Origin: Clostridium sp.
Lineage (GTDB): Bacteria > Bacillota > Clostridia > Lachnospirales > Lachnospiraceae
DNA length: 16,450 nt
NCBI GenBank assembly: GCA_023664325.1
Contig: JAMPFS010000057.1
Location: 1 to 16,450 of the forward strand
Direction: 5' to 3'
Positions 7,270 to 14,180 of this stretch are shown piece by piece. Position 1 is the stretch's first letter; the number at the start of each line of letters is the position of its first letter. Position numbers and translations under genes: made by a program. The notes under the pieces were generated by a model, which saw only the letters and a program-made list of their open reading frames with translations, was not told the origin of the DNA and made no database searches.

Positions 7270-8246
7270 TGGAAAAAAAGATGGATTTTAAGGACAAATT
7301 AATATTGGCTCCGATGGCAGGCGTGACAGACCTGCCGTTTCGTCTTTTGTGTAAGGAACAGGGATGTGACATTCTCTATACAGAGATGGTAAGCGCCAAA
7401 GCGATTTATTATAAGAACCGCAATACGGAGCCGCTTATGATGTACAAAAAGCAGGAACATCCCATCGGCTTGCAGCTTTTTGGTTCAGAGCCTGCGCTCA
7501 TGGCTGAGATAGCGGCAAGGGTTCAGGAGCAGGGATATGATTTTATTGATATCAATATGGGCTGTCCGGTTCCCAAGATTGTGAATAATAATGAGGGTTC
7601 TGCGTTGATGAAGCAGCCGGAACTTGTGGGTCAAATTGTATCCGCAATCGTAAAGGCGGTGGATATACCGGTGACGGCAAAGATACGAAAAGGCTTTGAT
7701 GAGGAGCATGTAAATGCGGTGGAGATTGCGAAAGTGATTGAACAAAGCGGTGGGGCAGCCGTTGTTGTACATGGAAGACTTAGAAGTGAGTATTATGCCG
7801 GACATGCGGATTGGGATATTATCAGACAGGTCAAGGAAGCAGTAGCGATTCCGGTAATTGGGAACGGTGATTTGAATACTCCACAGGATATTATCAGAAT
7901 GAGGGAAGAGACAGGCTGTGATGCCTTTATGATTGGCCGCGGGGCAAAGGGGAATCCATTTATTTTTTCCCGGATGAAAACGTATTTTGAAAAAGGGTAT
8001 CTTCCGGAGCGCCTTTCCCTTTCGGATATGGTGGACATGATGCTGCGCCACGCAGAAATGATGGTAGAACACAAGGGGGAATTTATCGGCATTCATGAAA
8101 TGCGGAAACATGTTGCATGGTATACTACCGGTTATCCGAATTCTGCAAAACTGCGTGATGAAGTCAATCACGCAGAAACCTGTGAGGAGTTAAAGCATCT
8201 CTTATTATCGTGGAAGGAGGAAGTGAAAACTTCCGAACCTGTATGA
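7266..8246 (+). CDS. dusB: tRNA dihydrouridine synthase, DusB type
   Basis: A 326-residue FMN-dependent enzyme that reduces uridine to dihydrouridine in tRNA using NADPH. A TIM barrel (about 10-240) carries LAPMAG (14-19), QLFGSE (70-75), the catalytic cysteine Cys100 in INMGCPVPK, VHGR (168-171), IGNGD (198-202) and the FMN phosphate motif IGRGAKGNP (223-231). A C-terminal helical tRNA-binding domain follows (about 245-320). Length and motif order are standard for DusB. The ATG at 7266 overlaps the coaX stop (ATGA); a second in-frame Met lies at 7281 with GGAAAAAA before it, so the true start could be five codons later. In many Firmicutes dusB is near coaX and followed by greA and lysS; here those are replaced by an unknown gene and an HD-GYP gene. 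Its own stop overlaps the next start, again ATGA. Confidence 0.95.
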   Translation: MMEKKMDFKDKLILAPMAGVTDLPFRLLCKEQGCDILYTEMVSAKAIYYKNRNTEPLMMYKKQEHPIGLQLFGSEPALMAEIAARVQEQGYDFIDINMGCPVPKIVNNNEGSALMKQPELVGQIVSAIVKAVDIPVTAKIRKGFDEEHVNAVEIAKVIEQSGGAAVVVHGRLRSEYYAGHADWDIIRQVKEAVAIPVIGNGDLNTPQDIIRMREETGCDAFMIGRGAKGNPFIFSRMKTYFEKGYLPERLSLSDMVDMMLRHAEMMVEHKGEFIGIHEMRKHVAWYTTGYPNSAKLRDEVNHAETCEELKHLLLSWKEEVKTSEPV

Positions 8247-8266
8247 AAATGGAAGGTTCTTTTTTT
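8219..8266 (+). promoter_or_regulatory. Tandem hairpins with a T-run at the dusB 3' end
   Basis: GGAAGT (8219-8224) pairs with ACTTCC (8229-8234) around a GAAA tetraloop. Directly after, GAACCT (8235-8240) pairs with AGGTTC (8254-8259), followed by seven T (8260-8266). The second is terminator-like but has only six base pairs and a 13-base loop. It spans the ATGA junction and lies inside the first codons of the next gene, so it may act as an attenuator or partial terminator. Confidence 0.4.
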
Positions 8267-9187
8267 GTCCATTGTGGAATAGGCTGTAAGAAAGAAGCTT
8301 GGCGGGCAAAGGTGAAAAAGCCGGTCGATTATCTGTATCTGAAAAGCAGCCCTGGTAAATCAAAGAGAATTTGTGTGAAAGAGTATCAGGTGGCAGGAAT
8401 AAAAGTGTTAGAGGTGTACAGCGCTGTTTCAAACGCATGGCAGGATGAAAAAAACAGGTCGGGCGTGAGAAAATTCAGGCGATGGAAAAGAAAGTTTAAC
8501 AGGGTTCTTTCCTCTTATGAGGTATCTTCGTGCGCCATGAATGGCGATGAGCAGGTAATGGAGTCTCTCCGGATAGAGAATCCTGGATTTTTGGCAAGGA
8601 AAAATGAATTGTTTCTGTACGGAACCTATATTTTTGAACATCTGGCTTTGAGGAAAATGAAAGGCGGCAGAGAAAAACTGTTGATCTATCTGGAAAGTGA
8701 AAATTGGAAAAGCCAGGAAATCAAAGATCTTTTATGGATGGCAAAGGATTATTATGAGGATATTGTTCTGGCAGGGCAAAATACATCTGCGTATGAGGAT
8801 GTGCTGACCCGGATTTTTGAGGACTGTGGACTGGTTGTCTCCATTGTGGATTTCAAACATGCAAAAATGCAGACGTATGACGGCGCTTTCTTTTTAGTGG
8901 AAAAATGGCATGACTCTTATATGGAAAAAATCTGCTTCCGGAGAGCTTATGTCGTGGCAGAGCATGAGGAAAGCGGCGCTGTTTGCAGGAAAGTGGCAAG
9001 GGAAACCGTGACGGAACAACCGGTCTGCTTTTCCGGTCTTTGCTATGAGAGGAATGGGAAAAAGATACCTTATCCGATGGCGGTGGATTTATATTTTCAA
9101 AATCCTGTTTTTTGTGATAAAAAAGATATTTCTTTCGTTGCTATTTATCGCCTGGAATGTTACAATAATAACAATAGTATCATGTGA
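8243..9187 (+). CDS. Unrecognised 314-residue protein downstream of dusB
   Basis: I do not recognise this protein. Counting from ATG 8243 it has 314 residues, no signal peptide and no clear membrane helix. The first third is basic (KKEAWRAKVKKP, VRKFRRWKRKFNR) and suits nucleic-acid or membrane contact. The middle (about 135-185) has the rhythm of an alpha/beta fold: EKLLIYLES, a helix, then DIVLAGQN. The C-terminal part has several Cys (FSGLCYER, PVFCDKK) without a clear zinc motif. ATG 8243 overlaps the dusB stop by ATGA; an ATG at 8249 is also possible. The frame extends upstream to a GTG at 8210, but that lies within dusB. AAGGAGG at 8215-8220 is about 22 bases before the ATG, too far for normal spacing, so translation probably depends on dusB. 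Confidence 0.72.
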   Translation: MKMEGSFFVHCGIGCKKEAWRAKVKKPVDYLYLKSSPGKSKRICVKEYQVAGIKVLEVYSAVSNAWQDEKNRSGVRKFRRWKRKFNRVLSSYEVSSCAMNGDEQVMESLRIENPGFLARKNELFLYGTYIFEHLALRKMKGGREKLLIYLESENWKSQEIKDLLWMAKDYYEDIVLAGQNTSAYEDVLTRIFEDCGLVVSIVDFKHAKMQTYDGAFFLVEKWHDSYMEKICFRRAYVVAEHEESGAVCRKVARETVTEQPVCFSGLCYERNGKKIPYPMAVDLYFQNPVFCDKKDISFVAIYRLECYNNNNSIM

Positions 9188-9195
9188 AAAAGTAA

Positions 9196-9211
9196 CTGTC
9201 CGGGCGGACAG
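9196..9211 (+). other. Small GC-rich hairpin before the HD-GYP gene
   Basis: CTGTCC (9196-9201) pairs with GGACAG (9206-9211) around GGGC. No T-run follows, so it is not an intrinsic terminator. It lies in the 72-base gap before the HD-GYP gene and could affect mRNA processing or stability. Confidence 0.3.
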
Positions 9212-9259
9212 CAAAGGGATGATGGCAAACTGTTAAAAACATAAAAGGAGGGCATATAC

Positions 9260-10342
9260 TTGATATACGTTAAAACAGATGACTTAAAGGTTGGCATGCG
9301 CCTTGCAAAGCCGATTTACAACAAACAAGGGGTTCTTTTGTATGGTCGTGATGATAAGATTACAAGACAGGGAATTGAAAGTGTGAAGAATTTCGGACTC
9401 ATCGGACTTTATATTTTAGAGCCGGCAGAGCCGTTGCCGCCGATGACCGAGGAAGAGATTGAATTTGAAAGGTTTCAGACAATGGCTGTGTTCAGTCTGA
9501 AAGAAGACCTGGACAATATTATGAAGAGGGAAAAACCGGAAAACCTGATGGGGCAGACGGATGAGCTGGTACGCCGCTTTGGTGATTTATATCACAAGAT
9601 TCATTTTAATCAAAATCTGAGAAGCCCGGAGGATTATGTATACAAACATTCGCTGAATGTAGCAATCTTAGCGGCTTTGCTTGCAAACCGCGCGGGTTTT
9701 GGAATTATGGAAAAGACAGAGGTTGTGGTTGCAGCTTTACTGCATGATTTAGGCAAGCTTTCATTGCAGCCAAGACTGCGTGGCAAACTGGAAGAGTTGG
9801 AACCGGAGGAGCAGACAACCATTGCCAAAGCTGTTATCAGCGGCATAGAGAAGATTTCCAGTGCCTTCAAGGTGCCGGCAGGAGTGAAGAGTACTTTGAT
9901 GCAGCTTTGCCAGTTTTTATACCTGCCGGAAAGCGCTCCGGCGGAGATGTCGGGACAGGTGAAGATTTTGCTGGTAGCCAATGCTTATGATGAGTATACC
10001 GCCATGCAGTTAGATTTAGATCCCCACAGTGAGATTGAGGCTGTCAGGATGCTTATGGCGGATGAAAGCCTTTATGCTCCGGAGACCGTAAAGCATCTAA
10101 TAGACAGTATTCTGATTTTGTATCCGGGAGTTTGTGTGGAACTCACCAATTCAGAGAAAGGTCTTGTGCTTAACGAGAATGAGAAAGACATGCTGCGTCC
10201 GATTGTATTGGGATTTAATACAAACCAGATCTATAACCTGGATATGGATGAGGAATTTGAAAAGATTCAGATCAGGGATATCATGAAGACGATGGATAAC
10301 CGTATCAAGGTAGATCCGGAACGGTTGAAGGAATATATGTAA
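9260..10342 (+). CDS. HD-GYP-like protein with degenerate catalytic motifs
   Basis: A 360-residue cytoplasmic protein. The N-terminal region (about 1-55; LKVGMRLAKPIYNKQGVLL) resembles the lead domain of many HD-GYP proteins. A middle HD domain (about 125-250) has His130 (YKHSLNV) and His162-Asp163 (LLHDLGKL). The C-terminal piece (about 288-318; LYPGVCVELTNSEKGLVL) matches the usual HD-GYP tail. HD-GYP enzymes hydrolyse cyclic di-GMP with a metal centre. Here the later His, the HHE triad and the GYP loop are absent, and the distal aspartate is Asn241 (VANAYDEYT), so catalysis is doubtful; it may be a c-di-GMP-binding or structural relative. The start is TTG at 9260 with AGGAGGG (9246-9252) seven bases upstream. 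It is the last gene of its run, followed by a perfect terminator. Confidence 0.85.
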   Translation: MIYVKTDDLKVGMRLAKPIYNKQGVLLYGRDDKITRQGIESVKNFGLIGLYILEPAEPLPPMTEEEIEFERFQTMAVFSLKEDLDNIMKREKPENLMGQTDELVRRFGDLYHKIHFNQNLRSPEDYVYKHSLNVAILAALLANRAGFGIMEKTEVVVAALLHDLGKLSLQPRLRGKLEELEPEEQTTIAKAVISGIEKISSAFKVPAGVKSTLMQLCQFLYLPESAPAEMSGQVKILLVANAYDEYTAMQLDLDPHSEIEAVRMLMADESLYAPETVKHLIDSILILYPGVCVELTNSEKGLVLNENEKDMLRPIVLGFNTNQIYNLDMDEEFEKIQIRDIMKTMDNRIKVDPERLKEYM

Positions 10343-10344
10343 AA

Positions 10345-10363
10345 GGACACATTTTTAATGTCC
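10345..10363 (+). other. Small hairpin after the HD-GYP stop
   Basis: GGACA (10345-10349) pairs with TGTCC (10359-10363) around a T-rich loop. It starts two bases after the stop codon. It is weak and probably secondary to the terminator at 10371-10404. Confidence 0.3.
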
Positions 10364-10370
10364 ATAGGTG

Positions 10371-10404
10371 AACAAAAGGAAACCTGTAATGGTTTCCTTT
10401 TGTT
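10371..10404. terminator. Bidirectional intrinsic terminator
   Basis: A perfect 14-bp inverted repeat: AACAAAAGGAAACC (10371-10384) and GGTTTCCTTTTGTT (10391-10404) around TGTAAT. The arms carry A-rich and T-rich ends, so it can serve both the HD-GYP gene and the convergent CBS gene. Confidence 0.93.
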
Positions 10405-10422
10405 TTGCCAGTTATCGCTTTC

Positions 10423-10830
10423 CTACATCTGGTCGTAATAGTATTGAATGATATCACTTCTGCGGATGATACCAATGAATTTGTCGCAGTCATCCACCAC
10501 AGGTACAAAATTCTGCTGCAAAGCTTCTGAAAGCAAATCCTTCATATTTGAACTGGCATTCACGGCTGCATAATCATTCCTGCGGGGAATATCTTCCAGG
10601 TGAAGGCTTTCCGGCCATTTGAGCGCCACCATATCATTGTGGCAGCAGTACCAGAGGATGTCCCCTTCCGTCAATGTCCCCATATACTCACCATTGCTGT
10701 CCAGAATAGGAATCGCAGCATAGTGGTAATGCTCCATTTTTTCAAGTACCTGCCGTAGTGAAAAATCATTTTCCAGAAAGGCAACCTCGGCTTTTGGAGT
10801 TAGGAAAAATAGTATATTGATTATCGTCAC
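10423..10830 (-). CDS. Small CBS-pair protein with atypical start codon
   Basis: A stand-alone CBS pair of about 132-135 residues, presumably a cytoplasmic adenine-nucleotide sensor. CBS1 covers about 15-70 (HYHYAAIPILDSNGEYMGTLTEGDILW) as two overlapping short motifs, CBS2 about 80-133 (FVPVVDDCDKFIGIIRRSDII). The partner is unknown. The longest frame with a usual start begins at GTG 10830, but this GTG lies inside the ribosome binding site AGGGGGTGA (10835-10827). Relatives that I remember start at the Met just before NILFFLTPK; here that position is ATC (10821-10819), eight bases after the site, with ATA at 10824 as another option. Initiation probably uses a non-canonical codon, shortening the protein by two or three residues. 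It has its own promoter and ends at a shared terminator. Confidence 0.85.
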   Translation of the reverse strand: MTIINILFFLTPKAEVAFLENDFSLRQVLEKMEHYHYAAIPILDSNGEYMGTLTEGDILWYCCHNDMVALKWPESLHLEDIPRRNDYAAVNASSNMKDLLSEALQQNFVPVVDDCDKFIGIIRRSDIIQYYYDQM

Positions 10831-10863
10831 CCCCTATTTATAAACTCGAATTGAATTACCTAT

Positions 10864-10892
10864 AGTATATAATAAAATGTATCTGAAAACAA
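10864..10892 (-). promoter_or_regulatory. Sigma-A promoter of the CBS gene
   Basis: Minus strand: TTGTTT (10892 to 10887) as -35, a 17-base spacer, and TATACT (10869 to 10864) as -10. The leader to the ribosome binding site is about 20 bases. Confidence 0.65.
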
Positions 10893-10956
10893 TGCTTCAT
10901 TTGTTAAAAAAATATAAAAAATGAATGACGGAATGTTAAGAGAATGTCGAAAATGG

Positions 10957-10985
10957 TTGTATTTATAAAGTAGGTTTGTTAGAAT
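10957..10985 (+). promoter_or_regulatory. Extended -10 promoter of the coiled-coil membrane gene
   Basis: TTGTAT (10957-10962), a 17-base spacer, and TAGAAT (10980-10985). A TG dinucleotide one base before the -10 makes it an extended -10 promoter. The transcript should start near 10992. Confidence 0.7.
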
Positions 10986-10991
10986 AGAAAA

Positions 10992-11038
10992 GGAAGGTTT
11001 CAGTGTTAAGAATCATACAACCTTTCATCGTGCGAAAG
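10992..11038 (+). other. Mutually exclusive leader hairpins
   Basis: GGAAGGTT (10992-10999) can pair with AACCTTTC (11019-11026), including one G-U pair. CTTTC (11022-11026) can instead pair with GAAAG (11034-11038) next to the ribosome binding site (about 11037-11043). The two structures share bases and exclude each other. Regulation is inference only. Confidence 0.3.
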
Positions 11039-11049
11039 AGAGGCCCATT

Positions 11050-12165
11050 ATGCAGGATAATGTATTTAATGAAGATGTTAATTATCTTTACCAGGTTCAG
11101 ACGGATTTAGAGGCTGTAGATCAGTTGCGGAAAGAACTAACGGAATATAATAATCAGGAAAAGAATCTGAAGAAAGCAATTGTATCGGAGGAAAAGTCCA
11201 TTCAGGATGAGATTGCGCAGATGATTCGGAAGCGCAAGATCGAGATCGAAAAGGCATATGACGACCAGATTGATGCCAACAAGAGTAAAGCACGGAGTGT
11301 CAAAGCAAAGAGGGATAAGACGAAGTCAAAGCGTGTGGATGAGCGGGTGGAGTTGGAAACCGCAGATTTGACGGAGGAGAACCGTCAGCTTCAGGTTGAA
11401 ATGAGGACTCTTTTTAAGGCGCAGCATGTACCATCCTTCTGCCGTTCCCGTTTTTATTATTCATTGTTTATGACGAAGCGGTTAAGTGAAGTGCTGACAT
11501 TGATTGTAACAATTCTTCTTGCGTATGTCGGACTGCCGGCGCTTATGTATTATTTGTCTGTTCATGTATTTTATAAAGGAAGCAAGCAGATTACATTGTT
11601 TTGTACATTGACGGTGGCATGCACACTGCTTGTCCTGTGTCTCATTTATATTGTGATGTTCAATACGATTAAGCTGAGACACTATGATACTCTTTTAGAG
11701 GGCAGAGGCATGCTTGATAAGATGGCTGCCAATAGGCGGCAGATGAGAGCAATTCGGAATAAGATCAATAAGGACAAGGATGAAAGCATCTATGGTCTTG
11801 ATAAATATGATGACAAGCTTGAGGAGTTAGAGCAGGAGCTGAATCAGATTAGCGAAGAAAAGCAGCAGGCGATGACACAGTTTGAAAGTGAGACGAAACA
11901 GGTACTAACCAACGAGGTGAATGACCGCCGGCTTCCACAACTGGAAGAAATGCAGGAGAATGTAGAGGAGTTGGAAAAACAGATTGCATTACTTGAGGAT
12001 GATATTAAGAATTCCGACCTTGCGATTATGAATAATTATGGCGCTGTTTTAGGAAAGGAATTTTGTACGCCGTCCAAAGTTGCGGATTTGATTTCCCTGA
12101 TGGAGGATGGAACAGCGGATACGGTTTCAGAGGCGATTGCAGCATATAAGGGTGCCAGCCGGTGA
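11050..12165 (+). CDS. Coiled-coil / two-TM / coiled-coil membrane protein
   Basis: A 371-residue protein of unknown function. A long charged coiled coil (about 15-122), rich in Lys and Glu, is followed by two membrane helices (about 146-170 and 180-206), then a second coiled coil (about 222-322). The helices form a hairpin, so both coiled coils should face the same side, probably the cytoplasm. A conserved-looking tail (about 338-368; CTPSKVADLISLMEDGTADTVSEAI) resembles the end of other Firmicutes proteins of unknown role. The layout recalls scaffold or tether proteins, but no catalytic motif is visible. ATG 11050 has AGAGAGG seven bases upstream. It is a single-gene unit with its own promoter. 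It converges on yyaC with a 39-base gap, where I see no clear terminator. Confidence 0.82.
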   Translation: MQDNVFNEDVNYLYQVQTDLEAVDQLRKELTEYNNQEKNLKKAIVSEEKSIQDEIAQMIRKRKIEIEKAYDDQIDANKSKARSVKAKRDKTKSKRVDERVELETADLTEENRQLQVEMRTLFKAQHVPSFCRSRFYYSLFMTKRLSEVLTLIVTILLAYVGLPALMYYLSVHVFYKGSKQITLFCTLTVACTLLVLCLIYIVMFNTIKLRHYDTLLEGRGMLDKMAANRRQMRAIRNKINKDKDESIYGLDKYDDKLEELEQELNQISEEKQQAMTQFESETKQVLTNEVNDRRLPQLEEMQENVEELEKQIALLEDDIKNSDLAIMNNYGAVLGKEFCTPSKVADLISLMEDGTADTVSEAIAAYKGASR

Positions 12166-12204
12166 TGTATGGTATCTGTGTGAACCGGTGGAGGTGTTTT
12201 TGCA

Positions 12205-12762
12205 TCATGCATCGGGTGCAACCGGTATTTGCGCCTGCAAAGTGTAGTATAGCGCGCTGCCGATGCAATTTGCCAGTGTGACAACTGTGTGAAGCCGGGT
12301 GCTTTGCAATAAAACAGAATTTGGAAAACCAGCAACATTTACAATGCCTGTGATAGAGAGGTTCCCTATCGCAGGTAGTTTTTTGTTTACGCCTTTTCCC
12401 GGAATAAGGGGTGAGGCATTTAACGTTGCATAACCAATATGCTCCGGTACGCCGAGGGAGGCATCGACTGCAATGATAAATGGATTTTCATATGTCTCAT
12501 ATATGTTTGAAATGGTTTCTTCTAAATTCAGGGCGTGAACCGGATGGGATAGTGTGCCGAAAACAGGGAGATCCGGCACTGTGGATTTTAAGTAGTCACC
12601 GACAAGTGGGCCTAAGCAGTCGCCGGTTGCCCGGTCTGTTCCGATACAGAGAATAACGATTTTGCTCTCTGTCTGGTTACATTCTTTCAGCATAAGCGCC
12701 ATTTCTTCATTCAGTTTCAGATCGGATCCGTTTTCAAATGCGTTATAGTAATGAGGTGTCAT
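12205..12762 (-). CDS. yyaC: Sporulation protein YyaC (GPR-like fold)
   Basis: A 185-residue protein of the YyaC family, related in fold to the germination protease GPR, which degrades small acid-soluble spore proteins. Motifs: ILCIGTDRATGDCLGPLVG (37-55) with Asp43 and Asp48, HALNLEE (76-82), IIAVDASLG (96-104) with Asp100, and PAIGNLSITGIVN (130-142). The acidic residues sit at the positions expected for the GPR-type active site; YyaC activity itself is not well established. ATG 12762 is chosen for AAGGAGG six to seven bases upstream; the open frame extends to 12867 but has no comparable site there. It is a single-gene unit. Its presence indicates a spore-forming lineage. Confidence 0.9.
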   Translation of the reverse strand: MTPHYYNAFENGSDLKLNEEMALMLKECNQTESKIVILCIGTDRATGDCLGPLVGDYLKSTVPDLPVFGTLSHPVHALNLEETISNIYETYENPFIIAVDASLGVPEHIGYATLNASPLIPGKGVNKKLPAIGNLSITGIVNVAGFPNSVLLQSTRLHTVVTLANCIGSALYYTLQAQIPVAPDA

Positions 12763-12789
12763 GCCCTGCCTCCTTTTGCCTCGTAAATT

Positions 12790-12828
12790 ATTGTATGAAA
12801 AGTATAAACATTTTGAGCATGTTCTAAA
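12790..12828 (-). promoter_or_regulatory. Candidate yyaC promoter(s)
   Basis: Minus strand: TTTAGA (12828 to 12823), a 16-base spacer, and TATACT (12806 to 12801) could be a sigma-A promoter. CATACAAT (12797 to 12790) also matches the sigma-E -10 consensus as I remember it, but I see no good sigma-E -35 at the right distance. Which one is used cannot be settled by reading. Confidence 0.3.
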
Positions 12829-12944
12829 CAAATTTTTTGCTAAATGAATATTTGCAGTTCTATGCAAAAATGTCGGATTTTTTTTGTTTATACAGAAAAA
12901 AAGAGTAAATTGCGGGCATTTTCAGCAAATACATTACATGATTA

Positions 12945-12961
12945 GACATGATAAGCATGTC
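12945..12961. promoter_or_regulatory. Operator-like palindrome
   Basis: GACATG (12945-12950) and CATGTC (12956-12961) form a perfect inverted repeat around ATAAG. The symmetry extends into TTA/TAA flanks with one base out of step. It lies 50 bases before the JAMM-LysM gene, where I find no convincing promoter hexamers. It could be an operator or an RNA hairpin. Confidence 0.4.
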
Positions 12962-13011
12962 CTAAGTGGTATGTTACGGATAGTTGTAAAGCTACGGAAA
13001 GGAAATGTGCC

Positions 13012-14133
13012 ATGATTGAAATTGTGTATGACAAGGATGAACAGACAGAGGATAATGTGTTTTCAGGTGTTCGTTTGCCAAAAAATATAAGACAGATCGG
13101 AATGCCGGAGGGAAACCGCAGAATATACATTGAAGATTATGTAATGACATATTTGAAACAATTGGCGAATCCAAATTCCACTTTTGCAAGGGGAGCGATT
13201 CTTGTGGGGGAATGTGTGAGAGGTGAAGATGGTAATATTATTTTTGTAAGTGGCGCTCTGCCGGCGCAGAATCTGGAACTGGATTTGCAGGAGGACAGTT
13301 TTGACGGTGAGACATGGAGCTATATCTACCAGGAGGTAAAGGAATACTTTCCCGATTTAGAGGTGGTTGGTTGGTTTCTGTCCCGCATGGGATTTTCCAC
13401 TGAGGTAAACGACATGATTGTGAAATTGCATATGGATAATTTTGCAGGGGCTGAAAAAGTACTGTTTATCATGGACGAACTGGAGGGAGAAGAGGCATTC
13501 TATATGATGGAGCAGGAGGGTTTGCGGCGGCAAAGCGGCTATTATATTTATTATGCCCGAAATGAAGCAATGCAAAGTTTTATGATTGCAAACAGGCAGG
13601 AGTGTATGGAAGAAGAAAGCCCGGTGGAGAAAAAGGATGAAGCGGTTCTTAGAAATTATAAAAAGATTATGGAGGAGCGGAAAAAGAATGCCAGAATTGA
13701 GCGGATGAATAAACGCCTGTCCGGTGCCTGTACAGTTCTGGCAATTTCGGTTCTGGCATTGGGAATTGGAGTATTCAGTAATTATCAAATGTTGGGAAAG
13801 CTGATGAATCAATTGGAGGTACGAGGGGTTCTTGTGGCGGGTGACGAGGAAAAGCCTGCGGTGACAGAACAGCCGGATGGTGAAAGCCTTCTGGCAGAGG
13901 CGCAGACAGAGAGTACAGAGAAGGAGATTTCAAAAGATATGTCGAAAACAACAGCCGCAGCCGTGAATCTGCCCCAGTATTACACGGTTCAAAATGGTGA
14001 TACGCTGTCATCTATCAGCTTTAAAATGTATAATTCGGTGGGGTATGTCGCAGAGCTTATGGAAGCAAATGAGCTTGGGGAGGCAGATGATATCCGGGAG
14101 GGGGATCGCATTGTGATTCCCACCGTCAAGTGA
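13012..14133 (+). CDS. JAMM-like domain / TM / LysM protein
   Basis: A 373-residue single-pass protein of three parts. The N-terminal cytoplasmic domain (about 35-195) follows the JAB/MPN (JAMM) fold pattern: YIEDYVMTYL, ARGAILVGECV with Glu67, then EVVGWFLSRMGFS (117-129). Active JAMM proteases have a His-Ser-His motif after the GW; here it is Leu123-Ser124-Arg125, so zinc binding should be lost. A charged helix (about 205-235) leads to a membrane segment (237-256). An acidic, Thr-rich spacer (about 275-320) ends in a LysM domain (323-371; YYTVQNGDTLSSIS), which binds peptidoglycan. The expected topology is N-inside with LysM outside. I recall similar uncharacterised proteins in Lachnospiraceae. 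ATG 13012 has AAGGAAA upstream. It is followed by two more membrane-protein genes. The JAMM assignment is by pattern and less sure than LysM. Confidence 0.85.
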   Translation: MIEIVYDKDEQTEDNVFSGVRLPKNIRQIGMPEGNRRIYIEDYVMTYLKQLANPNSTFARGAILVGECVRGEDGNIIFVSGALPAQNLELDLQEDSFDGETWSYIYQEVKEYFPDLEVVGWFLSRMGFSTEVNDMIVKLHMDNFAGAEKVLFIMDELEGEEAFYMMEQEGLRRQSGYYIYYARNEAMQSFMIANRQECMEEESPVEKKDEAVLRNYKKIMEERKKNARIERMNKRLSGACTVLAISVLALGIGVFSNYQMLGKLMNQLEVRGVLVAGDEEKPAVTEQPDGESLLAEAQTESTEKEISKDMSKTTAAAVNLPQYYTVQNGDTLSSISFKMYNSVGYVAELMEANELGEADDIREGDRIVIPTVK

Positions 14134-14180
14134 TAAGCAGGGTAACATGTTTTGGATGGAAATGAAAAAATATGGAAAAG

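Noticed and set aside
7485..8171. 228-codon open frame on the minus strand inside dusB
   Set aside because: It lies wholly antisense to a gene with clear catalytic motifs, has no binding site of note, and its His/Ile/Cys-rich product looks like a complement shadow.
9196..9211. Cyclic di-GMP riboswitch ahead of the HD-GYP gene
   Set aside because: Only one short hairpin is present; none of the conserved riboswitch core can be seen in the 72-base gap.
12166..12240. ACCGGT repeats and TGCA hairpins as a terminator between the coiled-coil gene and yyaC
   Set aside because: The pairing is possible, but no T-run follows in either direction at the right place.
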